In this document: piece after piece, positions 1-11,200 of the stretch
How positions within the stretch are numbered: the stretch's first letter is position 1
Layout of the letters: each line of letters starts with the position of its first letter
NCBI RefSeq assembly: GCF_002999335.1
Contig: NW_020312667.1
Coordinates: forward strand, 1 to 64,000
Length of the DNA stretch: 64,000 nt
Source: Cyclospora cayetanensis
Lineage: Eukaryota; Apicomplexa; Conoidasida; Eucoccidiorida; Eimeriidae
Direction: 5' to 3'
Program-made: the position numbers and the translations under genes
Notes under the pieces: generated by a model
Seen by the model: only the letters and a program-made list of their open reading frames with translations
What the model was told of the DNA's origin: nothing
The model's database searches: none

Positions 1-470
1 GATGAAGAGGCGTTTTGAAGAAGAAGAAATTTGACGTGAGGAGACGTGAGAAGATGAAGAGGCGTTTTGAAGAAGAAGAAATTTGACGTGAGGAGACGTG
101 AGAAGATGAAGAGGCGTTTTGAAGAAGAAGAAATTTGACGTGAGGAGACGTGAGAAGATGAAGAGGCGTTTTGAAGAAGGAGAAATTTGACGCGAGGAGA
201 CGTGAGAAGATGAAGAGGCGTTTTGAAGAAGAAGAAATTTGACGTGAGGAGACGTGAGAAGATGAAGAGGCGTTTTGAAGAAGAAGAAATTTTAGAGGCA
301 CCCGTGAGAAGATGAAGAGGCGTTTTGAAGAAGAAATTTGACGTGAGGAGACGTGAGAAGATGAAGAGGCGTTTTGAAGAAGAAGAAATTTTAGAGGCAC
401 CCGTGAGAAGATGAAGAGGCGTTTTGAAGAAGAAGAAATTTTAGAGGCACCCGTGAGGAGACGTGAGACA
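1..470. repeat. 52-bp minisatellite array
   Basis: At least six head-to-tail units begin at 1, 53, 105, 157, 209 and 261. The first five have an exact period of 52 bp. From about 285 on, a shorter variant type with a different 3' half alternates with the original until about 470. Read on the minus strand the unit is pyrimidine-rich (CTTCTTCTT blocks). The array abuts the last recognisable coding sequence of the SUMO-protease gene and probably lies in an intron of it. The left end is cut by the window. Confidence 0.9.
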
Positions 471-501
471 GCATCCGGAAGGGAGGGACGAAGCCTCTCA
501 C

Positions 502-2158
502 ATGTTCGACAATGAAGCCCAAGCAAAAGTCGAGGATGGTATCGTCGAGAAATTCTTTTTCGCTCAGGCGGCGGAGTGTTTTATCATCGAGCAGCAGATC
601 GTAGACGGGGGAAGAAGGGAGTGCGGGAGGGGGAGGGGAGGCGACTGCTGTTGCAGCAGCAGCAGCTGCAGGGGACTGCTTTGAAGCCTCTACAGGTGCT
701 GCCGCAGACTCTCCGCATGCGTCTTGTTCAAAGGCAGTAGGAGGAGCGCATGCATCCACGGGCGTCTTCGCGTGGGGGAGGCGTTTTACCGCTGCATGCG
801 CGAGAGCTCTCACTCCTGCAAAGCTCCTTTCCCTCCACAAACGCCGCAGCCTCTCCACGGAGAAGCGATCACTACACCTACCCACAGTCAGAGAACCACC
901 CTCCATCCACACGCGGCAGCACTGCTCCACGAACGCTTGCAGAATCGCAGAAAGGCAGCTTCTTTGCTTCGGAGAGTAGAGAGGGGAGCGATGCTGCGTC
1001 TCCTCCCCCTCCACTTGACTCGTGCCTCCTTGACTCGTGCCTTCTCGACTCGTGCCTTCTCGACTCGTGCCTTCTTGACTCGTGCCTCCTTGCCACCCCT
1101 CTCCAACACAGCCCAGGAAGAAACGCTTAAGGGCTCCAACTTCGACCCCCCCCCTCTCCACATGCAGCGTGTTCTCCCCTGCACAGCTACTGCCACCACT
1201 AGGATCTGCGTAGAAATCTGAGTGCACTGCGAGCATTCTCCTAAAGAGCAAGACACAGGCACCCTGGACGTCGTCTCCAGCCGTAGAACAGCCTTGACTG
1301 CTTGCTTTCTCCAGCTGCGACTGCACACTCACCCCTGCACGCCTCTGCTCGAGAGGAAGAAGAAAGTCTGTCGGTGGATCCTCTTCCTTCTCCAGCGGCA
1401 GCAGCGGCAAGGGGGGTGCTGTGGCCGTTTCCTCCCCCACGCGGCGAGGAGGAGACGCTTCGCCAGCTTCAGGAGGAGCACCTCCACGCTCCTCCCTTGC
1501 GCCTTCTGCTGACAAGGAAGGCACTTCCAAAGCACACCGCACATACAGCAGCAGCCAAGATCCTCTCCTCCCCAGTCCTCCCATGGAGACATCTCCACCC
1601 TCCACACGCTTCCCCTGCGTAGACGTCGCAGCAGGGAAGCCTTCACTGGATATCGGGCAGACAGCTACGCCTTCAGAATGACTCCTGTCTTCCTCTGCGT
1701 CCTCTCGCGTCACTGCCGATTGCACTCCGCCTTCTCCCCTCGCGCTGCTCTCAACTCCATCTGCCAGAGGAGCAAGCGGCAGAGGAGGAGGAGACGTCCT
1801 CCTCCTGCTGCTGCTTGTCGTGCTCTCCGTCTTGCTAGACATCTCCCAGTGCACCCAGGAAGCCTCGCTGTCTGCTCTGCTGCAACGAGATCTTCTCCCG
1901 CTGCAGTCACAGCAGCGGCTGCGAGACTCCCCCGATGTATTTGCAGAGTGCGCGCGCCGCCTTTTCCGCCTACTGCTGCTGCTGCTACTGCTGCTACTGC
2001 TGCTGCTGCTACTGCTATTGCTCCTGTGGTAATGCGACTTCGTCGCTGCACTGCCGTGCTCGTGTGAAATGCAATCGAGAGCTTCCTCGACAAAGAGAAG
2101 GGCCTTTCTGCTCGTTCGGCCCTCATGCTCCTCAGATCGGTGACAATGAGGCTTGCGA

Positions 2159-2207
<49 letters not shown>

Positions 2208-2734
2208 GTAGCCTGTGCGCATAAAGTGCCTTCTCGGAGCATGCGGAAGCGCCTGCCTGATGCGGAGACGGAGCGAGTGGGGGGGCATGAGCGGCTCTCG
2301 GGGAAGATCCCTCAGAGTCTATACTCCTCTTTTGCGTGTTGTGTCTAGACGGCGGGGAGTTTGAAGCAAGCCGCTGAGAGGAGGCTTCCAACAAGCGCTG
2401 CAGCAAGCTGCTGCAATGCAGGGCAGACTCTGAATCCTCTTGCAGCTCCAGAAACAGCACCGGTACAGACGGCTCGAGCGATGCCGTTGCAGAAAGAGTC
2501 TCTGCAGTCAGCAGCGTGTCAGAGGGCGGGAAACTGTCAGTCTTGATGCATCTGAATTGGGATATGGGCTGGAGGAGGCAATCTCGTTCGCAGCTCGAGT
2601 TGCAGGAAAAGAAAGGCTGGGTAAGTGTGGCTTCCTGCTCCTGACAACGCCTCTGCTCTCTCGACTCAGGGATACTCTCCACCCTCACGCTGCTGCTGTT
2701 GCTGCTATTGCTGCTATTGCTACTGCTGCTACAG

Positions 2735-2787
<53 letters not shown>

Positions 2788-5058
2788 TTTCTCAGAGTGC
2801 CCTGCGTGAGGCGCTGCTGCTGCTGCGTCAGCATCACCAGCAACACTTGCTGAGGAGCCTTTTTCTGTGGCGACGTCTGGACCCTCAAGCAAAGACACAG
2901 GCAGCATAGCGCTTTGAATTGTTTTGCCATTCGTCACCCTAAGAGCATTCGGAACGACTGCAGTCTTCGACACGCCATCCTCCTCTTCGAAAGGATGGAC
3001 TGCACTTCTATCCAAAACCACGCTCACAGCAGCGCTGTCGCTGTTGCTGCTTGATGCCTTTAACCTCCGTCCGTGGGATTTGTCACTCTTACTGCTGCTC
3101 GATCGCTTACCCTTGCTGCTGCTGCTGCTCGATCGCTTACTCTTGCTGCTGCTGCTGCTGCTGCTACTGCTATGCGTCTTGCTGCTGCTACTGCTATGCG
3201 TCTTGCTGCTGCTACTGCTATGCGTCTTGCTGCTGCTACTGCTATGCGTCTTGCTGCTGCTACTGCTATGCGTCTTGCTGCTGCTACTGCTGCTACTGCT
3301 ATGCATCTTCCTGCTGCTGCTGCTGCTGCTATGCGTCTTCCTCCTGCTGCTGCTGCTATGCGTCTTCCTCCTGCTGCTGCTGCTGCGATGCGTCTTCCTG
3401 CTGGAGGAGCTGCCCTTCCGTGTTGACTTGTGTCTCCCCCAAAGGTTATTCTGCGCTGTTGAAGCCTTGGAAGATGTGCGAAGGCTTCTTTTCTCGTCTG
3501 GAGAGTTCAGCGTCTTAGTCCTCGCAAGACTTCCCCCACCTGTCCAGCGTTGACTTTCTTCAGCTGAAGCAGCAGCGAAGGCTGGCGACGCAGCGGCAGT
3601 GCATGCAGTAGCAGACGCAGCGGAGACAGCGCAGAAGTTTTGTTCTGGTGAAGAAAAAAAAGCAGCTCTTCCCCCCTTCGACATCCCTGTGGTGTCGTTT
3701 ATGACAAGGCCGCTCTGCATCCCTTCGCGCTGCCTGCTTATGTGACAGTGGCAGTGCTCTTCTTTCCTCTCGTTGCTGCTGTGTTTGCTGCTGTTGCTGT
3801 GTTTGCTGTTGCTGCTGTGTTTGCTGTTGCTGCTGGGTTTGCTGTTGCTGCTGGGTTTACTGTTGCTGCTGTGTTTGCTGCTGTTGCTGTGTTTGCTGTT
3901 GCTGCTGTGTTTGCTGTTGCTGCTGTGTTTGCTGCTGTTGTCTGCATGCAGAGAGGTTCGATTGGACGACCCTCCTCGAAGATGCAACCATCGCAAGCCG
4001 CAGATAGACTGCGGAGGAAAGCTGAAGACGCTGTGCAGCTCTGTATCACACACTGAAGCCTCTCCGCTGTCTGCAGACGTCGACGTGGGAATTTTCCACA
4101 AATCCAATGACACACAGCCACCCTCAGGATGCGCATGTAACACAAGCACACAATTTGGAGAGGCTGCCTCGCCTCCTTCGTTCAATGTGCCTCTCTTCGC
4201 ATCTGCTGTTGCTACTGCTGTTGCTTCTGCTTCAGCTTCTGCTGTTGCTACTGCTTCAGCTTCTCCTTCAGCTTCTGCTGTTGCTACTGCTTCAGCTTCT
4301 CCTGCTACTGTTGCTGCTGTGGCGTTGCTGCTGCTGTTGCTGTTGCTGTTGTTGCTGTTGTTGCAGTCGACGTCTTGCCGGGAGTGCCCTTGGAGGTTCT
4401 GGCTACGCAGAGCTGCCTCAAGAAGCTTTTCTGCCGTCAGCACGCAGCAGCAGCCGTTTCTTTCGAGAAAGAATCCGGCAGAAATGACAAGTGCAGGAGG
4501 TGGGTTGGAGTGGCCTTCCCCGTAAGGCACCCTCTCCTGCAGCAGTCGCGAGGTAGGCAGGCAGCCTTGCGAAGAAGACGAAGAAGAGGCTTGGTGACTT
4601 TTTGACAAAAACGAGGCTTCCGAAACAGTTGATACTGAGCTCTCTAGACGGCCTGACGAGCCGTCAGCAGCTGCAACGGCGTTTGCACGCTTGTTCACCG
4701 TCTCCGCTGTCTCCGCTGCTGAGAAGCCGCAGCCTGCTTGTGTCTCTTCGTCGGAGGAGTCTTCAATGGGAACAACAACTGCCCGAGCGGCAGCGGCTGC
4801 CTGACTCCGTGTGAGAGGGGCCCTGCCAAAGAGCATGTTGGCTACCTTTGAAGGCTGCTTTTCTGATCCTGCGAGGGGAGACACTGAGAGCACTCCTCCT
4901 GAGAGGCTCTGTTGCGGAGGGGAAAAAGACGTGGCACGAACGTCGTCGCAGCTTGTGCCCGTCGTTGCAGGCGGTGTTTCCGACGCAGGTTCGAAGGGAG
5001 TTGTTGCCAGGCAGCAGCGAGGTGAGTTCGTCGTCTTTTTTCTCACCGACGCTGTCAT
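502..5058 (-). CDS. Ulp1/SENP-like SUMO protease, low-complexity N-terminal exon (partial)
   Basis: The open frame starts at an ATG at 5058 and encodes about 1519 residues up to a GT donor (GTGAGA) at 501; the frame stays open to 391, inside the minisatellite. Only the end is recognisable: residues about 1484-1519 contain FLDDTILDFCLGFIVEH, which matches the opening helix of the C48 (Ulp1/SENP) domain, where a Leu-x-Asp-x-x-Ile-x-Phe pattern is typical. The His-Asp-Cys catalytic residues would be in exons left of the window. The family removes SUMO from proteins, usually in the nucleus. The rest is low complexity: poly-Ser runs, repeated KTHSSSSS units near 3150-3420, KHSSNS units near 3755-3945, AEAEGEAEAVATAEAE near 4200-4310, and EGTSREGTSQ repeats near 1018-1085. 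Unrecognised introns inside this frame are possible. The family call rests on a short segment, so moderate confidence. Confidence 0.6.
1970..2030. repeat. CTG/CAG tract in the SUMO-protease exon
   Basis: An interrupted run of CTG and CTA triplets. On the coding (minus) strand it reads as AGC/AGT serine codons, giving a poly-Ser stretch. Confidence 0.85.
2161..2205. repeat. (GCT)15 microsatellite encoding poly-Ser
   Basis: An uninterrupted run of 15 triplets, read on the minus strand as AGC serine codons. The absence of synonymous interruptions suggests recent slippage expansion. Confidence 0.95.
2688..2785. repeat. GCT/GTT/ATT triplet tract encoding poly-Ser/Asn
   Basis: A tract of about 98 bp, pure GCT in its second half and interrupted (GTTGCTATT) in the first. 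The minus-strand protein shows a serine run followed by NSSNSSNSS units. Confidence 0.9.
3095..3415. repeat. 24-bp coding tandem array (KTHSSSSS units)
   Basis: Units of about 24 bp (core CTGCTGCTACTGCTATGCGT) repeat from about 3160 to 3300 and then become irregular CTG-rich units. On the minus strand they encode lysine-threonine-histidine-serine repeats. Basic residues set at intervals in serine would give a highly charged, disordered segment. Confidence 0.9.
3770..3945. repeat. CTG/TTG coding tandem array (KHSSNS units)
   Basis: About ten units built from TGTTTGCTGTTGCTGC. On the minus strand they encode alternating Lys-His/Pro-Ser-Ser-Asn-Ser. Confidence 0.88.
4200..4368. repeat. CTG-rich array encoding Ala/Glu and Asn/Ser repeats
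   Basis: Units with TTCAGCTTCTGCTGTTGCTACTG encode alternating Ala-Glu-Ala with VATA spacers; the adjacent GTTGCTGCTGTT tract encodes Asn/Ser. The same CAG-type repeat is thus read in more than one frame within one protein. Confidence 0.85.
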
Positions 5059-5496
5059 GAGGGGCCCTCTGCCTGGTTGAGCAAGGCAGCGAGCACCCGG
5101 CGGCAGAGCGCTGCTGCTGCAACTGCTGCTATTGTCGTCGTTGCGATTGCTGCTGTTGCAGTTGTTGGCGTCGATGTTGTTACTGCTACTGTTGCTCGCT
5201 GGTATTGTAAAGGGCCTCCTGGAAGAGTGGCGTCGTGCTTGCGTCTTCGCTGCTGCGGGTAGTGCAAAAAGACTGCAGGGGAGAGCGCTGTTTCTGTCGC
5301 GAGATCTGCAGCAGCAGACGCCTTGCAGACTTCAGCGTGGCTGTGATGAGAGGCGTGCTCCGTCGGGAGAGACTGGGAGGCATCTGCGAAGCTTTCGAGG
5401 GGGGAAGACGACTCCACCTGGCACTTTCTCTCTGCTCGAGAGCTCCCTCACACGCTGGAAACTCCTCCCTGCTCCTTGCAACAACGCCCCTCTTTG

Positions 5497-5541
5497 CTCG
5501 AAACTTCCCCTCCCCTCCCCGAGGGGACGGGAAGTTTCGAG
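5497..5541. repeat. Inverted repeat, 13-bp arms
   Basis: Perfect arms at 5497-5509 (CTCGAAACTTCCC-type) and 5529-5541, separated by a 19-nt GC-rich spacer. Confidence 0.8.
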
Positions 5542-5557
5542 GAGGGAGTCGGTGCCT

Positions 5558-5606
5558 CCTTCTTCTCTCCCCCCTTCCCCGAAGTGGATGGGGGGAGAGA
5601 AGAAGG
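5558..5606. repeat. Inverted repeat, 17-bp pyrimidine/purine arms
   Basis: Left arm CCTTCTTCTCTCCCCCC at 5558-5574 is the perfect reverse complement of 5590-5606, with a 15-nt loop. It lies only 17 bp from the preceding inverted repeat. Confidence 0.85.
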
Positions 5607-6476
5607 GGGCCCCCTCGAAAGCAGCAGTCTGCGGCGGGGGGGCCCCTAAGGCGGAGGCGACTGCAGCCGCAGCGGGAGAGCGCAGCTGCAGCGGCGCTGG
5701 GAAAAGATTGTTTCTTTCGCGCTGTCAAGGAGCAAGCAGGAGCCAGGGGGGAGAAGGAAGGCCAGAGTATGCGAAGCAGCCTCAGGAAAACGAGGGAGAT
5801 CGCTCTTGCATGCAGGCAATGACGGGGAGGCTACTGCCCCTGACACTTGTTCTTCTGCTTCTTCTTGCGGATGCTGCCGTCGCAGCCTATAGCGCTGCGA
5901 GAAACTGTCACAGGCACTGCCTCGATAGAGGGGGCCCCTGAGGATCGACGCTGCCGTTGGGGGCCCCTAGTGCTGGGAAGGGGGTGTCTTGGGAAAAGGG
6001 GAAAGCCGCTAGTCTCTGTGCCTCGATACATATATGTATATATATACCCGTCCCCTGTGGCTGCGGTTGAGCGACCTCCTGCTACTGGTTCTGCTACTGG
6101 TTCTGCTACTGCTGCTGGTTCTACTGCTGCTGCTTTGTCGGGAGCTCCTCTTCCCGGAGTCTACGCGGGGTAGACATAATGCCAGCTTCCGGGGAAAAGA
6201 CGAGCAAACTGCAAAGTGGAACCCTCTCCCTGCACCTATGCGCCTCGAAGACGGACAGGCAGCAGCTAACAGCTGCCCTCAAGGCGTCCTGCTGCTCGGT
6301 GGATACGGCGTAGCGGCTCGAGGCGGGGGGGGGGGCCCTCATAGGGCCCCTACAACGCTGTGGCAGGAAGGAGGGTAACTCCGTGGAGCTTAGGGGCCCC
6401 CTGTGGGCGTGAATAGTGGTGTTTTGGCCTGCTAGAAATGGAGATTGCCAAAGCGCAGCATACCACGGGGTAGCGC

Positions 6477-6536
6477 TGGTGTCTGGCTGCTGCTGGGGGG
6501 CCCCTGCAGGGGCCCCCCAGCAGCAGCCAGACACCA
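6477..6536. repeat. 60-bp perfect palindrome
   Basis: Each 30-nt half is the exact reverse complement of the other, with no spacer; the centre is CCCCTGCAGGGG. The arms contain GCTGCTGCTGGGGGGCCCC. No coding sequence or known element is evident around it. Confidence 0.93.
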
Positions 6537-7340
6537 CCCCTTGGACTCGCTAATGACACCAGGGAGCAACTACGAGCAAAAAAAAGACACACTCTCTCTC
6601 TCGCCTTCCAGAGCACCCTTAGGATAGCATGCTGTTGCCTGCAGAACCACTGTCACAGGCAGGGGTGTATGGGGTGCCCTCCCTCTCGAGGCTCCCGATA
6701 GACGGCGTGCTTCATAGTTTTGAGTCTTGAAAGTGTGCAGGTTTATAGAGAAGCTCAAAAGGAGAGGAAAACACGGGGGTAAAGGCCAGAGGACGCCCTG
6801 CTGTGCCTACCGAGTCACACAAGCTCACGCGCATCCCTCTATAAGCGCACATGGGCACCCCCACACACTGGTAGAGCAAGTCTTGCCATGGACGGAAAGA
6901 GGCAATGCTCACGCCTCGCTCAAGCGCCTGTTGAGCGCTGCTTCAGCGCCCTCTGCAGATCGTCGCATGACTGCGGCAAAAAAGGGGAGGCGTCACAGAG
7001 CGGCCAATGGAGAAAGAGGAGGGGGGGGCGGGGGAAGGAAGGACAGATAGCATTTAGTGCGTTACAAATGGCATATTTTGGCAGCCTGCTGTCACGCTGT
7101 GTAAGGGCACGATTTACGCGTGTTGGGGGCGAGTCTTTGCTCCGCTGTTGCCCTTAATGGCCGCTCCTGCGTTCCTCTAGAGGCTGCCACCTTGCAAAAG
7201 TCGCTCTGACCGCATGCAAGTCCACACAGAAGCCGGCTGTTTTTTGTGCAGCCACTCTGCGCGAAAATTCGCCTGACACGACGGGGGGTGGAAACCCCAG
7301 GCGCTGCGAGGGGGAGAGGGGGAAGGACGATTTGTACTGG

Positions 7341-7403
7341 GCTGTATCTTGGCAGTATTTGTACTGCGTTAGCGCAGTGGTACAACTACTGCCAAAATAC
7401 AGC
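7341..7403. repeat. Imperfect long hairpin
   Basis: The segment 7341-7368 pairs with 7373-7403 over nearly its whole length, with two single mismatches, a 3-nt bulge and a 4-nt loop. Function is unknown; it may be the remnant of a small inverted-repeat element. Confidence 0.7.
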
Positions 7404-7742
7404 TTGGCAGTGTCCACCTGCGACTCTCATTCATTGCATGCTCGTGCTGCTGCGATGTAACACGCGTGTGCGCTAGAGGCTCTGTGCAAATGGCTCGGAA
7501 TGCATGCGAGGGTGAGACAACGCACATCCTGGCTGTCATCTTTCTTGCCCTGCGTCGGTTCTCGGAGGAGCTCGAGGGGGTGTACGGGAGGCTTTGCGAG
7601 TTCGCATGTTTGGAAACAATGGCTTTCCTGTTTTAAAGTTGTGTCTGGATCGTCTCGAGTGACGTCTCTTTCTTTCCGCCTGCGGAACCTTCGATGGAAC
7701 GGTTCTCAAGGCTCGTGAGGCGCAACACGCGAGACTTAAACC

Positions 7743-7787
7743 AACGCACGGAGGGAGAGGCATTTTCAGCCTCTCCCTCCGTGCGTT
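7743..7787. repeat. Perfect hairpin, 19-bp arms
   Basis: Left arm AACGCACGGAGGGAGAGGC at 7743-7761 pairs without mismatch with 7769-7787 across a 7-nt loop (ATTTTCA). It lies about 470 bp downstream of the RAD5-like stop codon, possibly beyond or inside the 3' UTR. Confidence 0.9.
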
Positions 7788-8257
7788 CCTTCAAAGCTCC
7801 TCCAAGTTACGATGGAATGTCAGGGAAAGGGATGAGCTCCCCGTTTATCGGGGAAGCGGCGGCTCTCAGCAGGTGGGGCCGTGTGTCAGCTGCTGCCTAT
7901 GACGGCGTGCCTACGTATGGCGCTATGGTTTTGCAACGTGGCTAGCTAGCTAGCTGCCTCTCTGTCTGCTTGCCTTTCTCGCGCGGCTGCGCTGTACAAG
8001 GGTCGACAGCCCCACGCCTTCTGTGCGGAACGTACGCCGCTCTTTCTTGCAGAGCTGTGCAGAAGGCCTGACGAGGATGTGCAGTGGCTCTACAAGGCTG
8101 AGCAACAGAAGTGGAAACAGCCTGTTTTGGGCAGCTAGACAGGCTCTGGGAATGCCGCGTCTCAAGAGACAAGGGCGGAATCCCTCTTCCTAGCGCTCTC
8201 CACGGTCTGAAACGGATATCCCTGTTGACAAAAGAGCGCAAACGAGGAAGAGAGTGC

Positions 8258-11200
8258 CTAAGGCGCCTTGCCAACTGGCTCTTCCCATCCTTCAAACAAC
8301 CGTTTGAGGTCTAGGATGGACAGACGACCCTTCCTCTTTGCGTCCTCGTCGCCTTCTCCCGGCGTCCAAGAGAGTTTTGCTTCAGAATCAGAGGCTTCAT
8401 CAGGACGAAGCGTGTTCTCCGAGAGACGACCCTTCCACTTGAGCAGCTCTTCCATGCGTTCCTCAACAGTGCGAAGGCAGACGAACCGAAAGACAGATAC
8501 TGCCTTCTCCTGAGGTGCAAAAACAACAAAAAAGCCGTTAAGAAGGCCGGGATCCCAACGGCGGACAGAGAGGGCGTGCGGTACAAACAAAGAGCTGCAA
8601 AAAGAGACACGTCCCACCGACACTTTTCGGAGGCACACACATATGCACGTAGATATATATATATACATGTATATATATATGCATATTTTCACATGCGTAT
8701 ATATGTATGTATAACTGTATGTACATATACACACATAGATAAACATACCTCCACACACAGATATATACGCATATCTATTCACATATATGTATATGTATTG
8801 ACACATATATTGACATATGTATACACATACATATTCACATATATATATTTTCACATATATATACACATACATATTCACACATGTATATACATACATATAT
8901 ATGCACAAACCTACATATACACCCAGCTGAGGGAGGAGGATTACCAGAGTTCTTAGCGCTCTTGTGAAACAGCTCCCAAATCCTCTTTTCCTGACGTTTA
9001 CCTGGCCATATCTCCAGAGGCGTCGCATGGCTTGCGACTCGACTTGCGGATTCCACCAGCCATCTACGAGATAGCAGCGCGTGGCCTTTGTCAGATTCAG
9101 GCCCACATTGCCAGTTTTGAGCGAGAGGAGAAGAATCTTTCCCGTGGTGCCGCTGTCTCTGTTGTCGCCAGCGTGCTCCCTGCTGCAGAACGAGGATGCG
9201 GAAGACGTTCCCAAGGAAGCGTTCGACGTCGAGCAGCTGAATGGCTGCAACTTGCAGACTCCCATGAAGGGATCTTCATTTGCCTCCTCTGCAGCTGGGG
9301 AGACTCCTGCAGCTGCTTTTCCTGCACTGTCCGTTGCCTGCCGCGGCAAAGGCTCTAGGAACCACCGAATGACGCGTTGTCGAGCATCAAGACTCAGGGT
9401 TCCGTCGACTCGCCGATAGTCAAATAAAGGCCGTTTCGAAGAATCAGCTGGCCGCTTTGCCTGCGGGGGTGCTGCCATTCTGTTGCCTCCAGCGAGGCAC
9501 ATGCCGATTTCGATGACTTCGTCGGCATCTGTGTCGTCCTCGTCAACTTGCACATACTCGTTCTCCTTCTCTACAAGGAGGACGCCTTGAGCCTCCTCCG
9601 GAGCGTCGCTCTTGGAGACTCCCTGAGAAGCGGCCTCCTCTGCTGCTGCGTCTTCCTCTTGTATGGAGACGACTTCCGGAGTATCCCCTCGCCGCTGCGC
9701 CTCTTCTTGCTGGTCGAATTCACGCTGCTGCCGCTGCCGCTGCTGCAAAGAGACCGTTTTCGAGGGCGAGGCTTCCCGCGCTGAACCGCTTTTCGCAGAG
9801 GGCAGGGTGCCTCTGCCCAAAGCTGCAGCCTCTGCCCGCTGAAAGGCATCCTCAATGAGGTCGAGCATCGACGTCCACTGCGAGAAAACAACACAGAACC
9901 TCCCGGCAAGAACATCCGCCTCTAGGAGAGCCAAGAGCACTCGCATCTTCGTGCTGAAGAAGAACGCCTCCTCAGAAGCGTTCTCCAGCAGCGGCAGCAG
10001 AGGCGCCCTTTGCGATGTCTCGTCCGATGTAGTACATGCAGCAGCGGGGATGCGCTCAACTGTCTGCTCTGACGAGCGCCGCTGCAGCTGTACGTCTAGC
10101 CGTCTGCTATCAGCGGCTGCGACGCTTGCCCTGTGCTTCTCAAGAACAACTTCTCGCCACGCTGTCAGCGAGCCAGCCTTGTGGGTGGCTGCTGGCAGCT
10201 GCCGCACATGCTGGGGAAGAAACTTCTCTCTGCATGTAGGACACGCCGCTGCCGCTGTCTTGCTGCTGCTCTGCACCAGCAAGACGCATGTCAGGCAGAA
10301 GACGTGCCAACAGGTAGTCAATACCACAGCCGCCTCTCCCAGAGACTCAAAACACACTGGGCAATTCCCCAAATTGCCATTCAAAGCATCCTGCACACAC
10401 TTGGACAGCTGCGGATCTGGCGAACTCCATGGCACCTGCACATCATGCCCCCACAGACACGCATATATGTATGTATACATACATAGATATATAGTTACAC
10501 ATACATACGTGTATCTAGATACGTATATATAGATATATAGTTACACATACATACGTGTATCTAGATACGTATATATAGATATATATTTACACATACATAC
10601 GTGTATCCAGATACATATACATATATATGTATATATTTACATTTACGTACACACGTATGTACACACAGAAAACGGAAAAGCAGATAGGCTGGCCTTTTGC
10701 TGCCGCGATGAATAAAAAAAAGAGCAAAAACGCCTTAACGCCCCATTCAAGAAAAGGCCTAAGAAAAAGGCATAACCCTCAAAAACCTCCAGAAGAAGGT
10801 ATTCATACGGGTCTTTTCTCTCTCTCTCTATACATATATATATATCTATACATACATATATATATATATATATCTATGTATCTCTGTATATCTATCTATG
10901 TATGTATCTCCATGCATCTTTCTATCTATTTTTATCTATATCTACTTTTATCAATCTATGTATCTTGTGCATATGTGTTCCTGGCCTCGGCAACCCTGCT
11001 TCGGCCAGACCCCCCCTTCTTCCAAAGCCTCTTCCGACTACTTCCACACACCCCGCCTCCCTTGCTCCCTTCCTCCACTTCCACGAGCGAAGAATCCGCA
11101 CGCTGAGGAGTTTCCTCTCACCCTCCTCTGCTAAGACGTGCGTGAATTTGTCAGGGGGCAGGAGAGCGCCGCGAAAGAAGGAACGCCTCTGCTTGCGAAG

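Larger units (their letters stand above)
5059..8257. other. Repeat-rich region without a convincing gene
   Basis: GC-rich at first, with CTG tracts near 5110-5200 and 6070-6140. Many short frames are open on both strands, as expected in triplet-repeat DNA, and none shows a recognisable domain. It should hold the 5' end and promoter of the SUMO-protease gene (left) and the 3' UTR of the RAD5-like gene (right). Inverted repeats within it are listed separately. An upstream exon of the protease gene cannot be excluded between 5059 and 5420. Confidence 0.5.

Noticed and set aside
724..4525. Long plus-strand open frames rich in Leu, Cys or Ala opposite the SUMO-protease exon
   Set aside because: They are the antisense reading of CAG/CTG repeats, which have no stop codons in any frame; none shows a domain.
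10484..10620. 46-bp units considered as a repeat-spacer array or mobile-element ends
   Set aside because: The whole unit repeats without variable spacers; it is a simple minisatellite within an intron.
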